Translations under genes and position numbers: made by a program | Origin: JBAQMG01 sp049302575 | GTDB taxonomy: Bacteria > Bacillota > Desulfitobacteriia > Desulfitobacteriales > Desulfitobacteriaceae | DNA: 14,976 nt | Assembly (NCBI GenBank): GCA_049302575.1 | Contig: JBAQMG010000037.1 | Span: 1 to 14,976, forward strand | Direction of reading: 5' to 3' | Notes under the pieces: generated by a model | Databases searched by the model: none | What the model saw: the letters and a program-made list of their open reading frames with translations, nothing else | Told to the model about the DNA's origin: nothing | Shown here: in pieces, positions 1-7,138 of the stretch | Layout of the letters: each line of letters opens with the position of its first letter | Position numbering within the stretch: position 1 is the first letter of the stretch

Positions 1-818
1 ATGGTTATCCCGCCCTGAAAAAATATGCTCACTTAAAAGGCAACGTTGGCAAGTCTTGGTTTGATCAGCGTAAACTTTTCGAAGAATTCCCAGGGGCAAT
101 TCTCGCAACCACTAACTGCGTTATGCCGATCAAAGGAGGCTATAGCGATCGTATGTGGACCTATGATGTGACGGGTTTAGAAGGAGTAGCCAAAATTGTT
201 AACGATGATTTCACACCCGTGATTGACAAAGCACTTTCTTTTTATGATGTTGATATAGAATCTGAAAAAACCCTAACCACTGGATTCCATCACGCTACTG
301 TTCTCGGGATTGCTCCTCAAATTATTGAGGCGGTAAAAACAGGCAAAATTAAACGTTTCTTTGTGATCGCCGGTTGTGATTCCCCTGGAAAAGGTGGAGA
401 CTATTATCGCGAATTAGCACTCTCCGTTCCTCAAGATTGCGTAATTCTGACGACGTCTTGCGGTAAATTCCGCTTTAATGATCACGATTTTGGCACGATA
501 GATGGCATTCCCCGCTACATTGATTTAGGTCAATGCAACAATTCAGGATCTGCTGTTAAAATAGCTTTAGCCCTAGCTGATGCTTTTGGGTGTGGAGTCA
601 ACGATCTACCGCTTAGTATCGTCCTCTCCTGGTTTGAACAGAAAGCTGTAGCCATTCTACTGGGTCTCTTTAGCCTAGGCGTCAAAAATATTTATCTTGG
701 ACCGAAAGCTCCGGAATTTGTTACCCCAGGTGTATTAGAAGTTCTTCAAGAAAACTTTAATCTCCATCTTACCGGTGATGTTCAAAAAGACCTCAAAAAC
801 ATGTTGGCAGGTAAATAA
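1..818 (+). CDS. hcp: Hydroxylamine reductase / hybrid cluster protein, C-terminal half (5' truncated by window)
   Basis: The reading frame is open from base 3, upstream of the first ATG at 123, so the gene enters from outside the window; about 271 residues of a protein usually near 540 are present. Hcp is a cytoplasmic iron-sulfur enzyme with a [4Fe-2S-2O] hybrid cluster that reduces hydroxylamine or nitric oxide and serves in nitrosative stress. The expected cluster ligands of this half are all visible: the ATTNC cysteine at 117-119, the AGCDSPG cysteine (persulfide position), the TSCGKFRFND cysteine, the GQCNNSGSA cysteine, and the Glu and Lys of the LSWFEQKAV motif. The following LGVKNIYLGP stretch is also typical of the family. 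It stands alone on the plus strand and is closed by a terminator at 884-928. Family assignment is secure; whether the in vivo substrate is NH2OH or NO cannot be told from sequence. Confidence 0.96.
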   Translation, partial: GYPALKKYAHLKGNVGKSWFDQRKLFEEFPGAILATTNCVMPIKGGYSDRMWTYDVTGLEGVAKIVNDDFTPVIDKALSFYDVDIESEKTLTTGFHHATVLGIAPQIIEAVKTGKIKRFFVIAGCDSPGKGGDYYRELALSVPQDCVILTTSCGKFRFNDHDFGTIDGIPRYIDLGQCNNSGSAVKIALALADAFGCGVNDLPLSIVLSWFEQKAVAILLGLFSLGVKNIYLGPKAPEFVTPGVLEVLQENFNLHLTGDVQKDLKNMLAGK

Positions 819-883
819 GCTTTCAAGTTAATAACTTCTTTCTTATCTTCAAGAAATCCAAAGAATTAAACAAACAGACGAGT

Positions 884-928
884 AATAAGTGGTTGAAGGT
901 GACGATCCTCGACCACTTATTTTTCTTG
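884..928 (+). terminator. Rho-independent terminator of hcp
   Basis: A 13-bp stem (884-896 with 909-921, one G-U pair) encloses a 12-nt loop and runs into a T-rich stretch ending near 927. It lies 66 bases after the hcp stop codon, on the correct strand. Confidence 0.85.
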
Positions 929-929
929 A

Positions 930-1068
930 ATAGCCTCAATCAGAGGTAAATCACTATGGTGCCTTCGGCCGTTAGTATCCACTATATTCCTTCCCTCTAT
1001 GCAAGCGTGAATTTTTACATGTGCGGCTCCAAACAGACACTGAGCACTGAATGCCACCTACTGCATGC
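930..1068. other. Convergent intergenic gap, no gene seen
   Basis: This sits between the hcp terminator and the terminator of the opposing operon. I found no open frame of useful length with a ribosome site, no tRNA-like fold and no recognisable regulatory RNA. Confidence 0.5.
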
Positions 1069-1109
1069 AAAAGCCATCTCCTTGTCTTGACTGACATGAG
1101 ATGGCTTTT
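1069..1109 (-). terminator. Terminator of the MBL-DedA-DedA-flavoenzyme operon
   Basis: A perfect 12-bp inverted repeat (1069-1080 with 1098-1109) has a 17-nt loop and begins and ends in A4/T4, so it can act in either direction. It starts 17 bases past the stop of the flavoenzyme gene, so its main service is most likely to the minus-strand operon, with a back-up role for hcp. Confidence 0.85.
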
Positions 1110-1125
1110 GTCATCTGGTTTTCCT

Positions 1126-2226
1126 TTACTTTAGGTTTTTATTTATACGGCAAATGATTCCTCCCTTGGCTATTGAATTTAGACAGTCAAGACAGCTAAT
1201 ACAGCGTAAAGTACTTTTCCCTGCAGCTACTTTTAATGGCCATTGGGAATCCACCAAAATCCCCCTGCCTACTGCCACTAAATCACATTTATTTTCTAGC
1301 AGGCTATCTTCCGCGATTAGCGGATCGTCCAGCTTGCCGACTGCAATCACTGGAATACCAACTTCCCGTTTAACTGCGGCAGCATAATCGACAAACGGTC
1401 CTTTGGGATGTTCACAGGTGGGTATTGGAGTTGATGGAACCGTCACAAATGAGCTCAACTGGGGCTGGGGCAAACCATAGGCGGAAATATGCAAAGCATC
1501 TGCTCCAGCATCCGCCAGCAATTTAGCAATTTTTACCGCTTCTTCTGACTTTATACCTAGATCACCATCTTCAAAACCGTGGTATCGGCAAATCACTGGA
1601 AAATCCGCACCTACGCTTTGCTTAATAGCCCGCACTATTTCCCTTACTATTTTGGTTCGACCCATAGTGTCTTGACCATAGCCATCCTGACGAATATTGA
1701 GCTGCGGGGAGAGGAAGGCACTCAGAAGATAGAAGTGGGCTGCATGAAGTTCAATTCCATCGAAACCTGCTTCCCTAGCTCTTCGGGCAGCCGCTACAAA
1801 ATCTCCTGTGATCTGAGATATTTCACTAACGCTCAAAGCTCGTACAGGCTCTTTATAGAAATACGGTAGCTCCGAAGCAGAGACGGATTGAATCCCGTTT
1901 ATTCTGGAGAAAGCCTTGGGCCCAGCGTGACAGAGTTGGATAAAAGCCCTAGCACCCTGACTCTTAATTCTTTGAGCCAACTGTCTAAGCCCCGTAATAT
2001 AAGTATCGTCCCAAGCCGCTCCAGATAAAGCAGCCAACCTAACCTGAGGATGTACTACCCCAGGTTCAACAATAATTAACCCAACTCCTCCAGACGCCCT
2101 TTGGGAATAGAAATCTAGCATTCTTGAACTAACACTGCCGTCAACTTCAGCCAAGCAGGTAGTAATTGCTGGATAGACAATCCGGTTTCGCAATTCCAAC
2201 CCGCCAAGTTGGAAAGGCCTAAACAT
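1126..2226 (-). CDS. NADH:flavin oxidoreductase, Old Yellow Enzyme family, stand-alone domain with 4-Cys cluster motif
   Basis: A FMN-binding TIM barrel of the Old Yellow Enzyme/2,4-dienoyl-CoA reductase type. The N-terminus FRPFQLGGLELRNRIV, the HAAH active-site pair (residues 161-164 counted from ATG 2226) followed by FYLLSAFLSP, and the late AVGRGIL phosphate-binding segment are family hallmarks. The last 25 residues hold four cysteines spaced C-x2-C-x2-C-x10-C (342, 345, 348, 359), resembling the [4Fe-4S] site of trimethylamine dehydrogenase-type enzymes. The protein ends right after it, without the FAD/NADH domains of those 650-residue enzymes. The frame can extend to a TTG at 2256, but that codon has no ribosome site and a GGGAG lies inside the added codons. 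I prefer ATG 2226, which gives the usual family N-terminus, though its distance from GGGAG (19 nt) is long. It is the last gene of the operon. The substrate is unknown. Confidence 0.9.
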   Translation of the reverse strand: MFRPFQLGGLELRNRIVYPAITTCLAEVDGSVSSRMLDFYSQRASGGVGLIIVEPGVVHPQVRLAALSGAAWDDTYITGLRQLAQRIKSQGARAFIQLCHAGPKAFSRINGIQSVSASELPYFYKEPVRALSVSEISQITGDFVAAARRAREAGFDGIELHAAHFYLLSAFLSPQLNIRQDGYGQDTMGRTKIVREIVRAIKQSVGADFPVICRYHGFEDGDLGIKSEEAVKIAKLLADAGADALHISAYGLPQPQLSSFVTVPSTPIPTCEHPKGPFVDYAAAVKREVGIPVIAVGKLDDPLIAEDSLLENKCDLVAVGRGILVDSQWPLKVAAGKSTLRCISCLDCLNSIAKGGIICRINKNLK

Positions 2227-2271
2227 TAACTTTGTAATTGTTTTTACTCCCTTCAAACAATTTAACTAGTT

Positions 2272-2892
2272 TTACTCATCAAACTTAATCTTGCCGCTTT
2301 TAACACTATAAATATAAATTCCAACCACAATTATTGCTAAAACAATTCCTCCTCTAACCAAATAGCGATGTAATACGAAAGTTATTTTTTGCCAATGTTC
2401 TCCGAGCATTCTACCTAAACTAATAAAACTCAAACTCCATAAAAAGGCTCCCAATCCGGCTAGAGTCATATAACGACCATAATGAAGTTTGCTCATCCCT
2501 GCAAAATAGGCTGTGAGGTGTCTAAATCCCGGAAAGAAATACCCGATGACTATTAAACGATCCCCAATACGATTAAACCAATGCTCCGCCCTCGCAATCT
2601 TTTTTTCATTAAGATGAAGGTACGGGGCAATTTTGTGTAGAAAAGGGATCCCCAGTCGTCTACCAATCCAATAACTCAGATTCATCCCCACAAAACTACC
2701 TAAAGCCGCCATCAAAACAGTCATCCCAAAATTCATTCGTCCTAAAGTAGTCTGAAATCCGCTAAAGGTCATTAGAAATTCATCAGGTACAGGTATTCCT
2801 ACCATACCAAGGGCTAGTAAACCAAATAAACCGGCATAACCATAATGTTGAATAATATGGGTGAGATAACTTTCAAGCCCATGCATGTTCAT
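2272..2892 (-). CDS. DedA family membrane protein (second copy)
   Basis: 206 residues. DedA/VTT proteins are inner-membrane proteins with re-entrant hairpins; characterised members translocate undecaprenyl phosphate or phospholipid across the membrane. Visible family features are the first re-entrant motif GIPVPDEF with an acidic residue near position 38, a membrane stretch around 55-75, the second motif FFPGFRHLTAYFAG (119-132) with the conserved Pro and Arg, and C-terminal membrane segments near 141-160 and 180-196. The start is ATG 2892, with a second ATG two codons on and only a weak upstream purine stretch. It lies 38 bases after the other DedA gene and 45 bases before the flavoenzyme ATG, in one operon. 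It differs clearly from its neighbour in both motifs, so it is an old paralogue and not a recent duplicate. The transported lipid cannot be predicted. Confidence 0.92.
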   Translation of the reverse strand: MNMHGLESYLTHIIQHYGYAGLFGLLALGMVGIPVPDEFLMTFSGFQTTLGRMNFGMTVLMAALGSFVGMNLSYWIGRRLGIPFLHKIAPYLHLNEKKIARAEHWFNRIGDRLIVIGYFFPGFRHLTAYFAGMSKLHYGRYMTLAGLGAFLWSLSFISLGRMLGEHWQKITFVLHRYLVRGGIVLAIIVVGIYIYSVKSGKIKFDE

Positions 2893-2930
2893 CGTAGCCT
2901 ACTTTCCATTTTATCTAGACGAGTATTTTT

Positions 2931-3548
2931 TCATGAACTGCGTTTTTGACGATGCCATAGCCAATAACCTAGGCCGATAATTATTATCCCCCCAATAATT
3001 AAATCTAATCGATGGAAAAGTGGTTTAAGACTATCCCAATTCTCTCCCAACTTCTTTCCTAAAATTATTAACACAAAGCACCAAGGTAAAGCACCTATAA
3101 CAGTGTAAAAGACCATTTTAAGTGGGTTCATACGGGCAATTCCCGCAGGTAGAGATATAAAAGTTCGTACAACAGGTAAAAGTCTCCCCACAAAGACTGT
3201 TATTTCACCGTGCTTAGCGAACAAGCGCTCTGTCCAAGCTAATTCCCTCTCCTTTATAAAAAAATAATGTCCATAGCGTTTTAGAAAGGGCCGTCCTCCC
3301 CAGACCCCTACATAATAGGCGACTAATCCACCGAATAGGTTACCTAATGTTGCCGCTAAAGTTGCCTGCCAAAGGCCAAAATGACCTTTAAAGACCATAT
3401 AACCTGTAAATGGCAGGATGATCTCACTTGGTAAAGGAATACAGGCACTCTCAATTGCCATAGCCAAAAATACGCCGGCATATCCAAACCCCGAAATTAC
3501 ATTTACTACAAACTGCCCTAGTTGCATTAAAATAGCTTCCAAATTCAA
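2931..3548 (-). CDS. DedA family membrane protein (first copy)
   Basis: About 205 residues with the full DedA/VTT layout: membrane segment 22-35, the CIPLPSEIILPFTGY re-entrant motif with Glu 42, a small-residue-rich segment near 61-80, the GRLLPVVRTFISLPAG motif (121-136), and C-terminal segments near 146-164 and 184-198. The longest frame starts with TTG at 3548, overlapping the stop of the upstream hydrolase gene (TTGA). However, a GGGGGG directly precedes that codon, so the TTG at 3542 (spacing 6) or the ATG at 3527 preceded by GGAAG may be the true start; the domain is unaffected. The overlap implies translational coupling with the hydrolase. Expected role is lipid-carrier translocation, by family only. 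Confidence 0.93.
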   Translation of the reverse strand: MNLEAILMQLGQFVVNVISGFGYAGVFLAMAIESACIPLPSEIILPFTGYMVFKGHFGLWQATLAATLGNLFGGLVAYYVGVWGGRPFLKRYGHYFFIKERELAWTERLFAKHGEITVFVGRLLPVVRTFISLPAGIARMNPLKMVFYTVIGALPWCFVLIILGKKLGENWDSLKPLFHRLDLIIGGIIIIGLGYWLWHRQKRSS

Positions 3549-4453
3549 CCCCCCATTGCATTATGAAGCACCACTTTGTCAAAAGTTTGACTAAATAGGT
3601 GAAGTGCCCTACCGATGTTGGCTTTAAGTGCTTCTTGTTCGTTCATAGTTATACATGTATTCGCTTGACTTAACCAAGCACTGATAACTTGCTCGCCATA
3701 GGAAGATTCAAGACTGTTTGAACTTGGTAAACTTCTATCCATAATGTCGATTGCTCTTTTCAAGATAGATTTATAACGATGTTCATTCAAGGCCAGCATT
3801 TCATCTGGCGGTAATACCCAACCATGACCAGGAATTATAGTTTTTGGAGTTAGTTGACGAATTTGTCGATAAACTTTAGCTAAAGCTTCGAGTCCCCCTA
3901 TCTCTTCTTGAGGAAATACGGGTGGAAGGAAAAATTCCACTTCAGGACCTACAAGATTATCCCCAGCAAATAACGCGTGTTGATCCGGAAGAAAAACGAG
4001 TGTTGAATCAGGAGAATGCCCTGGAGCATGGATTAGGACAATTGTTGTATCCCCAATTTCAAATCGTTTCTCAATACTAAATAGTTCTGTCGGAACAAAA
4101 ATCTTCGTGTCAGCGAAACCGTATTCCGAACACTCCCTTGATTGTTCGCGAATATTCTTGGAGAGAGTGTTTCTCATAAACTTCGAAGTAAGTTCATGAG
4201 AGATAATTCTAACACCTTCAAGATCTTGATTACCTAAAGTATGGTTAGCATGCCAATGCGTAAAAATTTGCAGATAGGGTTTGGAGTAGCCTTTATCCGC
4301 CAGTACCTTCTGAATAACTGCAAACTGAACAGGTGAACGAAATGCATCCACAAGCACTGGGCCTATACTTGTCCAGACAACAACTACATTTTCATGTCTA
4401 CTCAGGTCGTCAGTAAACAAAGTAATTTGTTTACTGATATTTTGCACTTTCAT
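3545..4453 (-). CDS. Metallo-beta-lactamase-fold hydrolase with HxHxNH metal motif
   Basis: 302 residues with the MBL-fold metal ligands in order: THWHANH (His66, His68, Asn70, His71), APGHSPDS (His146), FAGDNL (Asp165) and IPGHG (His210). The usual Asp of HxHxDH is Asn here. The region after 220 is a helical extension typical of the broad hydrolase group that includes glyoxalase II-like and lactonase-like enzymes; the substrate is not identifiable. There is no signal peptide, so it is cytoplasmic. ATG 4453 is preceded by GAGGGAG at about 10 bases. It is first in the operon and overlaps the first DedA start, so it is probably made together with the membrane proteins. A role on a lipid or polyprenyl intermediate would be speculation. 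Confidence 0.9.
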   Translation of the reverse strand: MKVQNISKQITLFTDDLSRHENVVVVWTSIGPVLVDAFRSPVQFAVIQKVLADKGYSKPYLQIFTHWHANHTLGNQDLEGVRIISHELTSKFMRNTLSKNIREQSRECSEYGFADTKIFVPTELFSIEKRFEIGDTTIVLIHAPGHSPDSTLVFLPDQHALFAGDNLVGPEVEFFLPPVFPQEEIGGLEALAKVYRQIRQLTPKTIIPGHGWVLPPDEMLALNEHRYKSILKRAIDIMDRSLPSSNSLESSYGEQVISAWLSQANTCITMNEQEALKANIGRALHLFSQTFDKVVLHNAMGG

Positions 4454-4524
4454 ATCTTCTAAGCTCCCTCAAAAGGTTCTTGAGCAATAATTCTAGCAGA
4501 AGGCCTTAAAATCCTCCTTCATCC

Positions 4525-4558
4525 AATAAGAAAGGAGACATCATTTGTCGATATCTCC
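4525..4558 (-). terminator. Terminator of the prkA-yhbH-spoVR operon
   Basis: On the minus strand, a 9-bp stem (4550-4558 with 4534-4542, one G-U pair) with a 7-nt loop is followed by TTTCTTATT. It sits 30 bases after the spoVR stop and separates this operon from the downstream MBL operon. Confidence 0.8.
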
Positions 4559-4587
4559 AAAATATACGCTCTTTCCACTTGGACAAC

Positions 4588-5934
4588 TTATAACTGTCGT
4601 TTGGTTACCTGACTATTTTGACACTCAAAAAGTATTTTCTTACTATCGATTATTGTTTCAAGCTGGATGGATTTACCCCATAAATATTGAACATGGACTA
4701 ACGTCTTTTCGAGATAATTTAAATCTAAATCCAGCCCTTCATGACAATGTCTGAGCAGCAGTCCACCTTTATCATTATAATCTCCGTTAGTTACAACGAT
4801 TGTTGGATTTCCTCCGCGTACTAATTGACATGCTAAGTTATCCCTAACCTTTTCCCAGGAAGTATCGGTGACCTGCCATTGTGCTCCGTTTTTCCGGAAA
4901 TTAAACAGATTCAATTCTTCTACAAGGTCTTGGTTCAGATAGTTTCTAATAAAGGAGACATCGTTTTCAGCTTCTCGTATTTCAAAGAGTCGCGCCCGAT
5001 CATACTTTTTATCCAGCGACTCCCATATCCTTACTCCTAAATAGTAAGGATTTAAAGCACCCCGCGAAGGTTGAACGACTTGGCTATGCATCAGTGCCAC
5101 GTCTATAGCCTCGGCATCTTCTATTTCAATTTCCCTCATGATTCGGGAATGCCAGAACGTTGCCCAGCCCTCATTCATAATTTTAGTTTCAATTTGGGGA
5201 TAAAAATATAAGGATTCTTCTCTGATCATACTTAAAATATCTCGTTGCCACTCTTGAAGATCCGAAGCATGTTGGATAATATACAGCAACAAATCTTCAT
5301 AGTCTGAATTACACGGTACATCACTCTTTTTAATTTCTTTATCTAAACTCCACAAATCGTCATAAGGAGAAGGTCTCGGTTTTTTAGTTTGTTCAGTAGT
5401 AGTCTGTTCCTTTTTTTCCGACTCCCTCACTCCAACATGAGCGCGCGGATCAACATGCTCTTGGATTGAGAATACTGCATCTATCGTCTTTTCAACTTTT
5501 TCCTGCCCAAACTGCAGCTCATAACTGCGAATTTGTTGAGCATGGGCAGCCATACGTTCGACCATATCTCGTGGAGTACGTTGAAAATAACGATTATTTT
5601 TAAAAAAATCAACATGAGCGTACACATGCCCAATCACAAGTTTATTTTGAATAAATCGATTCCCTTCAAGCAAAAAAGCATAGGCTGGATTGGAATTTAT
5701 CACCAGTTCGTAGATCCTGCTTAAGTTCAAATCATATTGGGTTTTAAGCCGATGGAAAGCCTTACCAAAGCTCCAATGCGTAAAACGCACTGGCATGCCA
5801 TAAGCCCCAAAGGTGTATAACGCTTCTGCTGGGCATACTTCAAAAAGTACTGAAAAAAAGTCCAATCCAAGAACACGGGCAACCTTTTCAATTTCCTCAG
5901 CGACTGCGTTTAATTCCTTAATCTCTTTGTTCAT
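4588..5934 (-). CDS. spoVR: Stage V sporulation protein R (SpoVR family)
   Basis: 448 residues, close to the usual size of SpoVR (YcgB in enterobacteria). SpoVR is a soluble protein needed for normal spore cortex formation in Bacillus; its biochemical activity is not established. Recognisable family blocks are the N-terminal FEVCPAEALYTFGAYGMPVRF region with HWSFGKAF, the NSNPAYAFLLEGN block, the IGHVYAHVDFFKNN block, the acidic/proline-rich linker near residues 165-200, the WQRDILSMIREESLYFYPQ block, NEGWATFWH, and the NPYYLGVRIWE block. Start ATG 5934 has GGGGGAAGG just upstream. It is the last gene of the prkA-yhbH-spoVR operon, 61 bases after yhbH, and is closed by the terminator at 4525-4558. 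No frame disruption is seen. Confidence 0.96.
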   Translation of the reverse strand: MNKEIKELNAVAEEIEKVARVLGLDFFSVLFEVCPAEALYTFGAYGMPVRFTHWSFGKAFHRLKTQYDLNLSRIYELVINSNPAYAFLLEGNRFIQNKLVIGHVYAHVDFFKNNRYFQRTPRDMVERMAAHAQQIRSYELQFGQEKVEKTIDAVFSIQEHVDPRAHVGVRESEKKEQTTTEQTKKPRPSPYDDLWSLDKEIKKSDVPCNSDYEDLLLYIIQHASDLQEWQRDILSMIREESLYFYPQIETKIMNEGWATFWHSRIMREIEIEDAEAIDVALMHSQVVQPSRGALNPYYLGVRIWESLDKKYDRARLFEIREAENDVSFIRNYLNQDLVEELNLFNFRKNGAQWQVTDTSWEKVRDNLACQLVRGGNPTIVVTNGDYNDKGGLLLRHCHEGLDLDLNYLEKTLVHVQYLWGKSIQLETIIDSKKILFECQNSQVTKRQL

Positions 5935-5995
5935 GACCTTCCCCCTAGCTGGATCGCTTTTTAGTCATGTCAGTTTGATCTTTATCACACGTTTG

Positions 5996-7123
5996 TTAAG
6001 AAAATACGATTTTTAAAGCTGTATAAACTTCACTGCGGTCTCGAATCGTTGCTAAACGCAATTTCGGATCTGTGATGCGCTTCAAAGTTGACATGAGCGT
6101 ACTGGAATAATGGGTTCTCAATATTTCACCATATCCAACAACTTGGCTTACTTCGACTAAACGGATCATTAGATTTAAGGCTTTCGTACTATCCGAACCA
6201 ATATTATCACCATCTGTAAAATGAATGGGATAGATATTGTAGTGCTGAGGTGGATAATCCTTCTCAATCATATCTAGAGCTAGTTGATAGACAGATGAGC
6301 ACCTTGTACCACCACTTTCACCCTTAGTAAAAAACTCTTCTTCGGTTACTTCTTTAGCCTCAGTATGATGAGCTAAAAAGCGAATTGTTACATTTCCATA
6401 CTTGATGCGCAGAAATCGGACAGTCCAAAAGAAGAAACTACGAGCAATATATTTTTCAAATTGACCCATTGAACCTGAAGTATCCATCATTGCTAAAATC
6501 ACGGCATTGGTCTCAAAACTAGGGTGAGTTTCCCAGGTCTTGTAACGCAAATCCTCTGGTGTTATCCGCAAATCAGCCTCTTGATCATGGTCACGAGCTT
6601 GACGTTTGATACTCTCCAGCAAGGTCCGTTTTTTATCAATATTTGCCGTAAGACCTTTTTTACGAATATCGTTAAATTCCGGTCGCTCATGTGAGATTAA
6701 GGGACGCTTTTTGTCGTCGAGATTAGGGAGTTTTAATTGTTCAAAGAGAATATTGGCTAAATCATCATAAGTTACTTCTGCTTCATAAATGTCAACACCT
6801 AGCTCTTCGCCCGCCCCACTACCTGCACCTTTTCCACTGGAGGCTTCTCGACCTATTACATCACCAGGTTTAACTTTCTGATCTCCCTGACCAGTATGCT
6901 CCTTTTTGTTAAAATCAAATTTAAAGCGAAATTCCTCTAAAGAACGCATTGGAATTTTCAAGGCTTTTTTACCATCGCTTAAAATGATACTTTCATCAAC
7001 AATTAGATCTCCTAATTGTTGTTTAATAGCTTCCTGAACCTTTTCTTTGTGACGGCTCTGATCAAGATAACCTTTACGATGCAAACTCCAATCGTCACGA
7101 TTAACAATAACTCCATCGCCCAA
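5996..7123 (-). CDS. yhbH: YhbH/YeaH family von Willebrand-type protein (DUF444)
   Basis: 375 residues. YhbH is a cytoplasmic protein always found with PrkA and SpoVR; it is needed for normal sporulation in Bacillus, while its enterobacterial counterpart YeaH accompanies the kinase YeaG. The N-terminal half contains the conserved start VNRDDWSLHRKGYLDQSRH and a Gly/Ser-rich low-complexity stretch near 92-108. The C-terminal half is a von Willebrand factor A-like domain with the metal-site motif DTSGSMG (214-220), then the SGGTRCSS and IHFTDGDN blocks. The start is TTG 7123, supported by GGGGGGG five bases upstream and by matching the family N-terminus; the gene begins 15 bases after the prkA stop. 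It may act as a partner or adaptor of PrkA, inferred from gene linkage. Confidence 0.95.
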   Translation of the reverse strand: MGDGVIVNRDDWSLHRKGYLDQSRHKEKVQEAIKQQLGDLIVDESIILSDGKKALKIPMRSLEEFRFKFDFNKKEHTGQGDQKVKPGDVIGREASSGKGAGSGAGEELGVDIYEAEVTYDDLANILFEQLKLPNLDDKKRPLISHERPEFNDIRKKGLTANIDKKRTLLESIKRQARDHDQEADLRITPEDLRYKTWETHPSFETNAVILAMMDTSGSMGQFEKYIARSFFFWTVRFLRIKYGNVTIRFLAHHTEAKEVTEEEFFTKGESGGTRCSSVYQLALDMIEKDYPPQHYNIYPIHFTDGDNIGSDSTKALNLMIRLVEVSQVVGYGEILRTHYSSTLMSTLKRITDPKLRLATIRDRSEVYTALKIVFS

Positions 7124-7138
7124 TTTGACCCCCCCTAA

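Noticed and set aside
1579..1869. 96-residue plus-strand open frame
   Set aside because: Antisense to the flavoenzyme barrel, low-information translation; a shadow of the real gene.
4545..4754. 69-residue plus-strand open frame across the operon boundary
   Set aside because: Overlaps the 3' end of spoVR in antisense and the terminator stem; no ribosome site.
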